Source: Ceratobasidium sp. AG-K (taxonomy: Eukaryota; Basidiomycota; Agaricomycetes; Cantharellales; Ceratobasidiaceae). Taken from it: a stretch of 64,000 nt of DNA. The notes below the pieces were generated by a model, which had not been told where the DNA came from, did no database searches, and saw nothing but the letters and a program-made list of their open reading frames with translations. Position numbers and translations under genes: made by a program. Positions 45,040 to 57,104 of this stretch are shown here, piece by piece. Numbering within the stretch: the stretch's first letter is position 1; each line of letters begins with the position of its first letter. The stretch lies in assembly GCA_037039685.1 (NCBI GenBank), contig JAWNGF010000005.1, positions 2,418,001 to 2,482,000 of the forward strand, given 5' to 3'.

Positions 45040-45794
45040 ACCCAACTCAACGAACCAAATCCAACATGATTTCTAGACTCACAAAAACGACAAAACCCTC
45101 CAAAAAAAGAACAAAAATCTATAAAACCCAATCAACGTATCTATTCACGGTGTGCTGTGGAGCGTTGCCAAGTTAGTGCCCTGGGCGCGACCTTTGTGAT
45201 GATCCTGGCTTATTCCCCCGTGTGTTTGGTTTCTTATTTATCGAGGCCTCGTCAGGTGCAGATCGCAGTGGTTGGTTGTGGGGCGGTCAACCCTCGCGGG
45301 GCTCGTCTGGCTTTTTTCTCGTCTCGTCCCGATGCTGGTTTGCTGTACAGAATGTATGCGCATTGTTTCGAGTTGTGGATGATGGTTTTCGGTCTCTTGT
45401 CACTCTGAGACTGTGGGCACATTGTAACTCAACATCCGCATCCCTAAATGAATGAATAAACTTGTTGAATAGAAGTGTCCCCAGAACTGTCGAGTTACAT
45501 GGTCTACTTTGGTTCGAAGGATTCCACGATGATATTTGGAAATAGTGATCACAAAGTTATCTCGACCAGGTGTCACGTGCGACTCGAGAACATTGCCCGT
45601 CCCTCGGTACAGAAGTGGCATTCGCCAAGTCGGAGATGCGGGAAATTCACCCAGTAACCATCGAGAGGGTGTCGATTTGGACTAGCGCCTCGCAAGCTAG
45701 TACCCAATATTGAGGCGCACATCTCGATTTTGGCCACTCCTTCCCAGACGTATACATTGAAACACATATCCAAGTTCAAACATGTACTTCACAA
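45040..45794. other. intergenic
   Basis: No supported gene; the convergent 3' ends of the MYND gene and the truncated helicase copy lie here. Confidence 0.45.
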
Positions 45795-47849
45795 TCACCT
45801 CGTTTGGCCAACCTTCGCAGATCTGGAACTCCTCAGACTTTCGAGAATTATCCCTCTCCCGCGCGATGTCAGTTTCTCAATTTCATCGAAACCCTGGTCT
45901 TTCGGTATGACTTCCAGATTTTTGGCCATGATGATAACATCCCAAGTGTGTGCAGTATGTATCCTAACGCCGTTCGGATTCTTGGTCTTCAGCAACGGCG
46001 GAGCTGCTTTGACCGGTAGACATAGCTCCAGTTTCTCTTGGCATTTACTATTACAAGACGTGTGAGGTTCGGTGACCGATCACATACACGCACCTGACCT
46101 TGCCATCTTTTTTTTGAATGCTAGCACAAACTTCTGGAGACATGTATATGAATGAATCCCACCCTTCAAGCTCACTCTCTAGCCCTTTTAAGTACGTGCT
46201 AATGGCATTAGCAAGCACTCGAAGGGGAAAACAACAGAGAGCCCCGGTCCTCACACCAGTCTCCGAGTAAGACGAGTAGGGGCATTCTCTGTCGCCTTTT
46301 TACCACCTTGCAGAAAAGCTTGGCTATAATCTTCGCAGAGTCGCCCTTCTCTGTCGAACACGGGGTGCCGTTTGTCTTGGATCTTCTTCCGCGTCCTTTC
46401 CAAAAGCAGAACCGCACCCTTGAGCGTCATGGGTTGCTGGTGAGTCTCTGCCATTTCAGCCACTGGCTCAGCCTCGGGGTCCGGTCGAGCCTCAAGAGAT
46501 ATTTCAGTGTCCATCTCTTCGTCGAGCGTGCCTGATTCTAGAGAAATACTCACCAGCTGTTCGAGCTCGAGCTGTCGTTTCAACTCGAGCAAATCTTTGA
46601 CCCGTGTCTTCAATTTTAGAAAGTGCGCACGTTCGATACATTGATCGACATTCCCATTGTATAACTGGACCAAGTCACTATATACGCGTCGCAGTTGTAT
46701 CGAATTGAGGCAAGCGCCAGTGAAATTCCACAATTTTGAATCCCCGCAGACCTATAATTACGCTCACGAAGGAAGGGACGTGATGCGATGATTTTGAATG
46801 TTCGCGCGAAGCTTGGGTCGATGTTGCGCGATGGGTCAACCATACTTTCAGACATGCATCCACATCCTGTGCATCGAGGGATACCAGCACAGCCTGGCCA
46901 CAGAGCCCCCCATTACAATACGACTCAACAGAACGATATACCTCAATGGCCCCTTCAAAGCAGGTGGCAGCATGATACCATAGTGTGGCAGCTGAGTGGG
47001 ATGAGTGTTCAGAGCTGCTAGACCTGGCACACGCCTGCATTCGCTCCGCGGCTTCGATAAGGCATTCCTGGACTCTCCGCCGCCCAACGGAAGGATTTTT
47101 GCTTCAGACATTTGCCGGTATGCCTCCGCAATGATGGCGTACTTGTCGAGACCCGCTCGTTCGAAACATGACACAACGAGCGCATATAGGCCATTTGAAA
47201 AGAATTCTTCTCCTCTGCGAGCCCACTGGCGCAAGTCTCTTGAAAACTCTGATTGTTGGGTGTAGCCGTCTTAGCGCATCCAAGTAACGCAATAAACTCT
47301 GTTGCATACCAGCGAATTGACTCAGAGTATCAAGGAACACACGGGACAATTGCGTGAATAAAGTGCAGGTGGCACATTCCCTCACTCAGGGGTAATATAT
47401 AGCATTTAGATACAATGAGACCACCGGCAGCAGCATCGGCCGGTAGAAGAACTAGATAGCCATTTATATCAAATTCTGAAAGGTAAATACATATTGAAAC
47501 TACCAGATCTAAATTACTCCCAAACCACTCCCACCGTGCTCCGAAACGCCGATATTCTCTCCTGTCCCTCCCGTGGCTCCCGGAGGGGCTAGGAGGATTG
47601 CGAAGGCTGCCGAAGGGAGATATGCTGTTCACTCCCCGGTATAGGAAGATAATTGCGCTTGGTAAAAATTCGATTAGATAACTCCCCGTAAAGATAATCA
47701 AGAAAACGAAGGGAATCTTTGCCAACGGTACAGACCGTGATTTTGTTGCGAACGATCTCAAGTGCTGCGCTTTCTTTGGAGAGCACTCTGAGCCCTCTAA
47801 TGGCACGCCCCGATAACAGAACTGGCCAACGCACAGCGGATGCAGACAT
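45795..47849 (-). pseudogene. internally deleted copy of the TRANK1-like helicase gene
   Basis: The N-terminal exon matches the full copy at 56540: MSASAVRWPVLLSGRAIRGL against MSTSTGRWPVILSGRAIREL, then GELSN..NYLPIPGSEQH against GELSH..NYLPVRGSTEH. Directly after this (about 47530) comes sequence matching the region after helicase motif VI (FGSNLDLVVS against DSGTTIDLVVS), so all helicase motifs are absent. The solenoid part follows (FFSNGLYALVVSCFERAGLD, ATLWYHAATCFEGAIEVYRS). A second jump at about 46500 runs straight to AVLLLERTRKKIQDKRHP and the C-terminal TWDVIIMAKN..EKLTSRGR. At least two further frameshifts (about 47068 and 46810) relative to the full copy indicate decay. A short expressed fragment cannot be excluded. 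Confidence 0.75.
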
Positions 47850-49168
47850 GGCATACCAAAGAGGTAGAGGGTGCCTGTGTTGTTGTTTAAGAGGCAATCA
47901 GGTGGCTACGCAAGCGAAGCTTGGTCGATTTGGAGTTGTCGGTCACATATGGGAATTGATGTTGCGTACCCCAAGATCTGGGAACCACTTGTATGGCGCC
48001 CTCCTCGGGTGTCGTGAGCGAACCCTAGTCGTCAGCAACCGTCCGTAATGCCGAGAAACGAAGAGGCGAAGTTTAAACACTGGTTATGTGGTGGCCGCTA
48101 CGCGTAATGACAGCTGCTAACGGTTTATTTGTCGGTACGTTGGCTCGAGCGCTGATGCGGAAAACCGACTCCGAAGGCCTTGGAAGACCCTAGACCACTC
48201 CGGGTTGGAGTTTCGAGGGTCCCCGGAGCTCGCCGGGCCGGCTAAAAAACATGGAGAAAACCCTCCTTCTCGGAGCCTACTTGTAGCACCAGGCCATGGA
48301 GCCTAGCGAGTTTTGTCGAGGGTGAGATCACAAATAATCGGTTAGCTTAAAGTATTGTCGGTTCACCGCGTTACTTTTCCACCGCATGCCACCTCGCCGT
48401 AATGGGCTTGTTCCTGCGTTTCTCTCTGGCCAAAAAGAGGTCTTATTTGATGGGGGCTCACTCAATTTTGGTGCGAGGTGCCGTCCGTTCCATGGTTGAT
48501 CTTTTCTCCCCAGAACGGCGGCACACTCCTAATCGTTTGGTCGTGCGAACCTCGTTTCACTGGGGAACTTGTGTTTGCTGATTTTCTTTTTATTGAAAAA
48601 ATCGAATAAGACCAGCGTCTGCCATCCCATTTTGCTACGCTATTCCGGCAAGCGGGGATGTATGCGTCGGTTCTATGTCTGTGGCCGCTTGCCATGTAAA
48701 CAGCCAATGAATTTCAAACGCAGTAACGAATAGGATTATTTTTAGTAAGTAGTATGTTGCGTGGCATGTTGCGTGACATCTGCGCACCCGTTGTGGTGGA
48801 CGAGGATAGAACATCTATCTGATTCAAGTTTCACAATCAGTATAGACCTAGGCAAGGCGTACTGCACCAGTATACATCCCTTAGCATGGAAAAGCAGCAA
48901 GTTGTGATGTATCGTGCGTGTACTTCCAGGAGAATGTCTCCCCCATATAGGATCACACCTTCGGTCTCCTCAAACATATCGTCCTGAAGTAACGTTTCGA
49001 GTGTAACAAGTAAATAGTGCCCCAGGTGTTTGAGTGGCCGTATGGTGTAGTCCAGGCAACTAGCGACCTGATAACTCAATGTCGTAGCAAAGGAAACTTT
49101 ACAAGTTGAATTCATTCAAAATATTGGATGGGGAGAACCTAATCACATTCCCTACAACGGGTGACAAT
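47850..49168. other. spacer between the two helicase copies
   Basis: No supported gene. It holds the promoter side of the truncated copy and the 3' flank of the full copy. Confidence 0.45.
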
Positions 49169-52100
49169 TTAACGCGCTTTAGCAGTATGGTACTGCTCAA
49201 CTGCTTTCAACGCTATCTCTCTCCCTCGCGACATCAGCGCCTCGATATACTTGAAGTCTTCGTCCTGAGGCAATGTCCCAGAGTTCTTGACCAGCATGAA
49301 CGCATCCCATGCAAGTTTCGTATGCCTCTTAATGCCGTTTAAGTTCGACGCTTTGAGCAACTGTGGGGCTGTCTCCGATGATGAACACTGATCAATGTCC
49401 TTCCGTTGCTTGCTGAGAGCAATGTGTCCGTATCAGTTCAGTTGGCCCGAATTCACTCGGGGAGCGCGCGCACCTCAACTTCTCCTTCCTGCTATGAATA
49501 CTTTGCTGAACCTTTGCGAGCTTGTGGGGATCGAGGTCAGGAGCAGCGAGCTCGCTATCAAGGGTCCCAGCGTATTCGATCATTTCGTTGTTCAACATTC
49601 GGAGGGCCATGACCATGTACAGACATGGTCCCCGGACCAACCTCCAGCTGATGCGGTCCCGAACATTTTCGACCATTTTTGTACCCCATTGGGGAAATAT
49701 TTCAACGTATTCCAGATAGAGCTGCCCTTCATCGTCGAAGTCTGTGATCGGAGGAGTGGCTGATGTCGCCGCTGCACCCTCTTCCATGCCATTTGTATCA
49801 AGAGCACTGCTTCCTCAAGATTCATGGCCGGCTTAGTAACAGGAGCTTCGACGCCTCGATCTTCCATGTCTTCAACTTCTTGGTCGTTGAGCGAAGCCTC
49901 GCCACGAGTCCCCGAATACTCGTCAGCATCTTGCGCCGGTGTAGGTTCAGTCGATGCCAATATCTCTGAACTCGGTTGTTCCAGGGTTATTGAACCCTCG
50001 AGGGGGTGCGCAGAATTGGATGGAGTTAGCTCCAGGGGCGGCCCACGCGAGGGCGGCTCGGCTGCCAATGGGTTGGTCGCAGATATGGTAGAATCTACTA
50101 TCGCGACTCCAAGTACGGAGCGCAGGTCGCATAATCTCTTGAATGGTATAACCCTATGAATTAAGTATTGCTGGGCTTGAGAAGCAAGTCCTGGAAGACC
50201 CGAGAGCATAACGATGTCCTCGTGTTTGAATGTCTGTGCAAGGACCCAGAGGCAGGCCTGTCGGCTCGAGATATCGGAAGATCTATTTGAATATAATTAT
50301 TTAAGCAGCTTATACAAGCGGAAAGGTGAATGTTCTCACTCTCCCCACTCGACATCCGCGCCCGAGCCCACAAATGCCTTCACCAAAGTACTGTGGAGGC
50401 GGGATTCCCCTATGATCGCTGGTTTGATTGCATCAAGAGCCATCGGCAGTGACCGATGTCCCTGAGGTAAATTGATCACCACTATTTCAGCGATAATTAA
50501 TGTGTAAGATTCTGAGAAAGCTTGACGAGTGGGAATGATGGCCGAACATACCAAAGCATATTGCCCAAAGTCTGATAAATTTTGTCAGGGTTGGAACGTC
50601 AATTAAATTGGCGCATGCGAATTGAACTTACAAGCGAGCCGCCAAGGATCCAAGTGAATATCTCCTTGATTCCTGGTTCGTCGATTTCCAGCGATCTAAG
50701 CGAATGTAAAAGCTAGCTATGAGGGCAAAATGAGAAATAACAAATAAGGCACGAACCCGGGAGGCTTTCCAAGATGTCTCTTAATATACGTTTCATACAA
50801 CCAAGAAGCTTATCGAGCAAAGCCTGGCGAACGAGGCGTACTTGCTTCGAGTGAGCTAGCAAGCTTTTTACCCAAGAAACCGGGGCGATGAGACCAGAAA
50901 ATGCTGCGCTCAGTATTTGGTCCGAAAAACCTGGGGCAGTCCGTACGGAAAGGATAACCTCTCGAACTACTTCTTCTACAAGGTGAACCAGAATTGATAT
51001 GTCGATCACCGCCTTGACATTAATTAGGTGCCTACCAAGCACCATGGATTAAGCTTAGACGTTTGACTCGAGCAACATAAACTAACTTACTCAATTGCGT
51101 CGACAACTTTGTGAAACGCAAGTGTCGAGTCACGCCGGAATAACACGTAGAGTTCCCCAGTAAAAACGTCCGGTCTCCCGAGACATCCGGAAGCAGGTTT
51201 GGCGCCTTTTTTCCACTGTGGGGTTGGAACGACCTTTGCAGGTATGCGATCTGGGTACAGCTCAGATGCGAGCGCGAGACAAGTCACGAGTAAGGTTATA
51301 TAATGACCCTTGTGTTTCGTTGGGTCCAAGGATTCGAGAGTTTCATCGATCCAAATACGAATGACATCCGCAATGTCCGGGCCTGATAAAGCAAGGGCCA
51401 TGCCTGGGTTCCTAATCGCGCCTGTCCCCGGGAAAACGACTGCAAATAGCCGCATAATCCACCTAATCTGGATCTTCTCCGTATCTGCTTTGTTTTGCAA
51501 GGAAACCCCGGCGTTGTTCCCCTTCACTGGGGTCAAGAGTAGGAATATCGACGAAAGGGATTGAATGAGTTCCTCAATTGTGGGACGTGCGTAGGTATCA
51601 TCGTCGTACATAGATTTATTGAAACCGGCCATCTCATTGTCGTCTGTGTGAGAGTCGGGCAGAGTCCAGGGAGAGCTAAGTAGAGCTGAGTGGATATCGA
51701 AGAGCCCCCTTTTCAAATGTTCGGTAAGGAACGTCCGGATTCGCTGGCTAATTACTTCTGAGGTTAGAATGGCGCGATTGTTAGAAGATTTCTTCACGTT
51801 TCGGCCAGATAATCTCCAGTCTGCAAGGATGCTTGTAATAGAGATCCATGAGGTATCTGGATTGAGCTACTAGCAATGGTGCCTTGGGCTGTCGAATCGG
51901 ACAATCCGAATAGCCGTCGGATAGTCGTATGATGACAAGCACTGTCCATTTTCTGTAAAGATGCTATATTTGCAGCATATTTGCACCATTCTTGAAGATG
52001 TGAAGTGAACGTGCAGAAGGATGCGCTTGCCATCCATCTGTTTGCCTTGAGCACGTGATACTGAATAAGGATAATTCGGGCGAGATCTTCCTCGTCAGCA

Positions 52101-55100
52101 GGGTCTAATGGGGGAAGCGCACTTTGGAGCATGCTCAGAGAAAACTCCGTTCGGTCGAGGATCATTTCAAAAAGCCTAGCCTAAGATGTGAAAGTTGGTC
52201 AATTCAGTAAGGCTAATGGAGGGCACAGACTGCTTACATCCGAATAGGTGTATCGGTCAACTGCGCCAGTGAACTCGGAGGACCGGCAAATTTTAAGCAG
52301 TTCAGTGGCCTGCTCTGTGGATTTGGTGCTCGGGGTGGTTTCGATTCCCAAGTTGGCCCAGAGATAACCGGAAACAATATTCTTGGACTGCTCGATCGTG
52401 GAACGGTCGCTGAAATTTTGACCTAAACAACGTATTGCGTCCGCGGGCAAGCCATCATCCAGGTAAACCTCTGCGAGCTCTCGAAACTGTCGGTTTTGTT
52501 GTAGTAGCTCTTTGACCTGCAACGTAAACTTAAGGGAGCGTGCAAACTCGATGCATCGGTCAACACTCCCGCCAAATAACTTGGCTAGATCACTGTTGAA
52601 AATTTGCAGTTAATGGGGTGGTTGGTCAATAAGCTCGGATCGGATGGGAGGGTTACGAACTCGTATTTGCGCTCGCGAAGAAAATAAACCGAAGTAACCT
52701 CCTTGATTTTTTGTGCGAGGGCCGCGTCCATCCGGGTCCCGTGTGTCAGCCAGACTTGAAGGCATGCATTCATGTCCTTGGATTGAAAGCATACGAGCGC
52801 TGCCTGGTCATAGAATCCTCCATTGCAGTACGATAGAGAAGCACGAGAAACCTCTTTAGCGCTTTCGTAGCAAGTGGCAGCGTGGTACCATAGCGTGGTT
52901 GAGGAGTGGGCCGCGTATTCGCGATTGCTAGACGTGGCACAGGCCTGCATCTTCTGGGCAGCCTCAATAAATGCTTTTTTTGACTCCTGGGTCCCTGCAG
53001 GGAGGGCCTTTGCTTCGGACATATGATGGTAGGCATCGGCGATGGTGGCTTCTTTCTCTTGCCCTGCGCGCTCAAAGCACGACGCAGCTAACGCATATAG
53101 TCCGGTTGAGAAAAACTCCTGCCCTCTGTGAGACCACTGGCGTAAGTCTTTTGACGATTCTGATGACCAAAGGCTTGTTAGTAATGTTACGGACCACGAT
53201 CAAAGATACAATCAACGCACCGGCGAATTGGCTTAACACATCCAACGAATTGGAGACAGTCAGTAACCCTAGGTTCTCCCAGAAGCGCTGCAACATGGTT
53301 AATTACAAGTTCATGAGCAGATGATTCACTATGCTCACCACTAGATCAATAGTTGTTCCCGAGTCCCAAAGCCAACAACGGTGCCGTGCTCTTGTAACCG
53401 CAACATATAGTTGTTTGAGCTCCGAGCACAACACGGGCGATATAGCTGTGGATAGCTCAGGCCTGGTGTACTGTATGCGACCATTATCTTCGCGCACAAC
53501 GAGCCCAAGTATAACCCGCCAAGTTGAGATGGGGGTTTCCGATTCTGCGAAAAAGTTGTACAAGATTAAATCGTCAAATTCAAGTCCTAGAACAAGAACA
53601 ATGTTAACCAGGGTTCCCGGCACCATAAGTAAGGGTGTATCACCCTTCGTGTCTCGGAGAGTTATTACTGTACAGCGTTTTTGTAGTCGAGCATTCAGCG
53701 TTTTTGCAGTCGATTCGGATCGAACAATGATGGCCTGCTCAGCACCAAATGGCGATGCTTGTTCTACTGGTCTAGAGTACGGAGTATGACGCACGACATT
53801 AAGTACCATCGACAACTATATGCGCGCTGTACGCACTTTCCGTCCAATAAAGAGGAGACAAACAGGGCCTCCGAATCATCGAGGTTTTGCGACGAACTCA
53901 TAAAAAATAGAGGTGGTTCGCCAGGGGTCTTGGCCGACTCCGGTTGCATGTGGTCTATCGAACTGGGGAAAAGCGTGTAAATAAGTTCGACTATGGACGC
54001 AGCATAACGAACGATGCCGCCATGGCTCCGAAAATTCACGGTTAGCTCAAACGTTGAAAACGGGGCTATAATCCTTCGCCGATCAGGAGCGTCGTTATTT
54101 GAGATCTGTTTTAAATAGGGTTAGAGTGCTGAACAAACTGAAAATGATATTTTAGCTGGGAGCTGGGTGACAGTAAACGCACCATGTTCTCGTATATGAA
54201 GGCTTTAAGGTCCTTGATTCTGAAGGAGCTACCAATGCTAATTGTCTGAGCGGTGTCACCGCACCAGTAACCGCCATCAAGGTTAGAGCAGAGTGATTGC
54301 AGAACTAGGGCAACGAGAAGCTCCCGGTGAGCCGTCTACCCCGAGGAATTATTCAAACCTACGATATACATCGGCCATTAAATGGTCTTGCACCTCATCC
54401 ACAAAACTGGAGGGAATCGTTAATAATGATGACCTCATGGATGAGAAACTACCCACATGTAGTCTACTTTATGACCTGGGTCACCTTTAAGCTTGTAACG
54501 GGATAAGATTGCCTGTGTCCTGCGTGATGCTTCGAATTAGCACTTCGCAAACCCTGGTCCAATCATTTGCTTCACCTATCCGCTATATCAATGTCGTTGT
54601 TATGTAGACGTTGCTTCGAGTACGTCTCGAAGATTTGGTAGACCTCGTGGCGAAAGTTCGCTAGTAGTGGTGACTTTTTGTGGCTTAAGCTCGAAATATA
54701 TTCCTCCTTGCTCAAAGTATGGCCGTGACCTTTGATTACTCCCAGTATTTCGGAGTAAACTAACGCGGGATCCAAGTGCCGAATGAGCTTGTAATCGAAG
54801 GTAGGCCAGTATTGATGCTTAAAATCACTGCCATAGTTAAATTAGGCATACATTCCAACACTTGAACCCAAAGTTACCCACTTGAATGTAATCACTCGGG
54901 AACTGTGCCATCGGGGACGAGCCAGCACCGTGATTTCCTCCTCCGCGCTAATATCGGCCTCAAGTAAATCACAGAGCTTGAAGCAGGGGAAATGGCAGTT
55001 AGAAGCCCTTAAAGTGAGTTGATTTGGGCACGAATAGACTCACCTTATCGAATGATACAAATAATGGGAAATGTGCATCGGTTAACTGACTGAATCGTCG

Positions 55101-56540
55101 TGGCAAGTCATCACGGAGGTCGACCTCATTGTCAAATTCTACCAGCTCGCGGTTCTGATATTTTTGATTTGCCTTGCGCATTTCCTCAAGCTCATCGGCG
55201 GACTTGGAGGCAATCTCACTGGACTCTGCCAGGCCGCGATAATTTGAGGCAATATGGTGAGTCAATACCTTGGAACGAGTGACAAAAAGTTGGCGTATTG
55301 GCTGGGTACTGTCCGAACGAGTTCCGAGTTGAGCATTTGCCCGCATTTTGTAAATTAGGGCTGTGGTTTTACCTGATTGATATAATTGAGTTAATGGAAA
55401 ATTACGGGAGAAGGAGCGTGATATATCACCAGTTCCACTGCGCCCAATAACTACCGAAGTTCCGTGATGTTTGACAATTCGCCGCTCATCAGCGCTAAAA
55501 GTGGGCACACATCAGATATCGGCAATTAACGCAAGTCGGGTAGCGCTTGCTTTAATGCCATGGGGAGAACCGCCTCCATATCTGCGAGTATAGCTTTGGA
55601 GGGAATGTGAATGGGTCCCTTGCCTTAATACGATGCTGAAACTCTTACAATTGTAAAGCGATTTAGTCACCGGGCTGAACTTTTCGAGTCTGGTCATGAG
55701 AGTCAATGAGAAGCAAAGTTCAATGCGCCGGAAATTATCGTACACGACAGCTTCATGTAGCTATATGCTTCGTCAATCCATGTTCTTGCAGGGTCCGAAA
55801 TCACCTACTTCACGCATATTGGCCTCAGTGTCTGTTGCCCCAGGATCTGCGACCGCCAAAACGTAGTCCTGATGGTTGAATCGGGCAGGTACATTAATCG
55901 GCCCACTGCGAGTCTCTAATACGTCGCGTTGAATGCAGCTGATGTAGAGTTCGGTGGATGTGAATACCGAAATTTCAATGCAACAGATAAGAACCCCACC
56001 GTTTTCGATAGTCTGGCCCTTGTTTGACTAAGTATTTGGAGACTTTGACCCAAAAATCATAATTAACCCGAGCTCGCGATGACACTGAGAAAACTTTGAT
56101 CACTAAGTAAGAGTATTGATGTCAGCGACTTGGATTACGAGTAACATGTAGCCACTTCAGGTCACCTTGATAGTCGTACTATACAATAGTCTCAGCAAAA
56201 TTGCGCGACATCAGTCAAGACGGTGGCGTACCAGATTTTGGCCATCGGAAACCAGATCAATGAGGTATATGATTCGGAGGTCGTTGCTCAGCCGAGCCCT
56301 GTAAATAGGGACGTGTTCGGTGCTACCCCGCACAGGGAGGTAGTTATCTGCTGTGAACTGCCCGTGAGAGAGTTCTCTGGAGGGTGTATTTAGAGCAATA
56401 TTGGGAGGTAGTAGTCAGCAAGCATACTTAAATTTAGTTCGAACGATCTCTAATGTCTTCTTGTCTTCGGAGAGTAACCTTAGTTCACGAATCGCACGTC
56501 CAGATAGGATAACTGGCCAACGACCAGTGGACGTGGACAT
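49169..56540 (-). CDS. TRANK1-like large SF1 (UvrD-type) helicase with alpha-solenoid C-terminus
   Basis: A 7.4-kb multi-exon gene beginning MSTSTGRWPVILSGRAI. After an N-terminal region (PARFNHQDYVLAVADPGATD), the exons give the SF1 set: Walker A in VVIGRSGTGKTTALIYKMR (split by an intron at about 55380-55436), FVTRSKVLTHHIASNYRG, Walker B with DEVQD in VDYIFVDEVQDH, motif III GGYWCGDTAQTI, then LTVNFRSHGGIVRYAASI, KGLEFDDLILYNFFAES and motif VI QLYVAVTRARHRCWLW. A long helical part follows (FFSTGLYALAASCFERAGQE, TLWYHAATCYESAKEVSRAS) with TPR-like character. The end is LKASNLNGIKRHTKLAWDAF..YHTAKAR (stop 49169). All catalytic motifs are intact. Single-base frame breaks near 55.83, 55.63 and 49.76 kb are probably indels or missed splice sites. 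The cellular role of fungal members is unknown; RNA or DNA remodelling is inferred. Confidence 0.78.
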
Positions 56541-57104
56541 GTCGAAAGGCTCTGCTGGAGGAGTGGGTTCGTGTCCTGGCAATCAGAGAGGCGAAGGGTG
56601 AACGAGGAAGTTGCTAAAAACAATCAAGTGGCTACACAAGCGCAGCTTGGTCGTGTTTGTGCAAGACCGAGGTGGCTATCTCCTTTTAGTAACTCTTGTT
56701 GCGCATCCCTTAAAATGGAGGGCCAATATCATTGTATATTCCGTTTTTGGATACCTCGTGGTTGCCACTCGGCCGACTAGCCACAACTGTCAGTAGAACT
56801 TGTGAGCGACGGCATAGCAGTGCTTCGATGGCAGGTTTTATTTTCAACGGAGCCTATCCCTTAATCGTTATCGTAACTCTATTGTGCGACTTCATACAAA
56901 CAGGACTGTATGGCCAGGACTCTCGTGGGATACCATAGCTCTGACTAGACAGTATCTCGCCACTTGTAGAATAGGCCAGCAACCGCAGAAAGAGGATAAC
57001 GGATACAAATGAATTGGTGTTTACAGGACGTGAGACTGTGACGCGAAGTCCGTGATGAAAAATAGTACAGATGTAACAAATCCCAAATAGAGCGCTCATA
57101 GTGA
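56541..57104. other. intergenic between myosin and helicase gene
   Basis: Contains the myosin 3' flank and the promoter region of the helicase gene. No supported gene. Confidence 0.5.
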
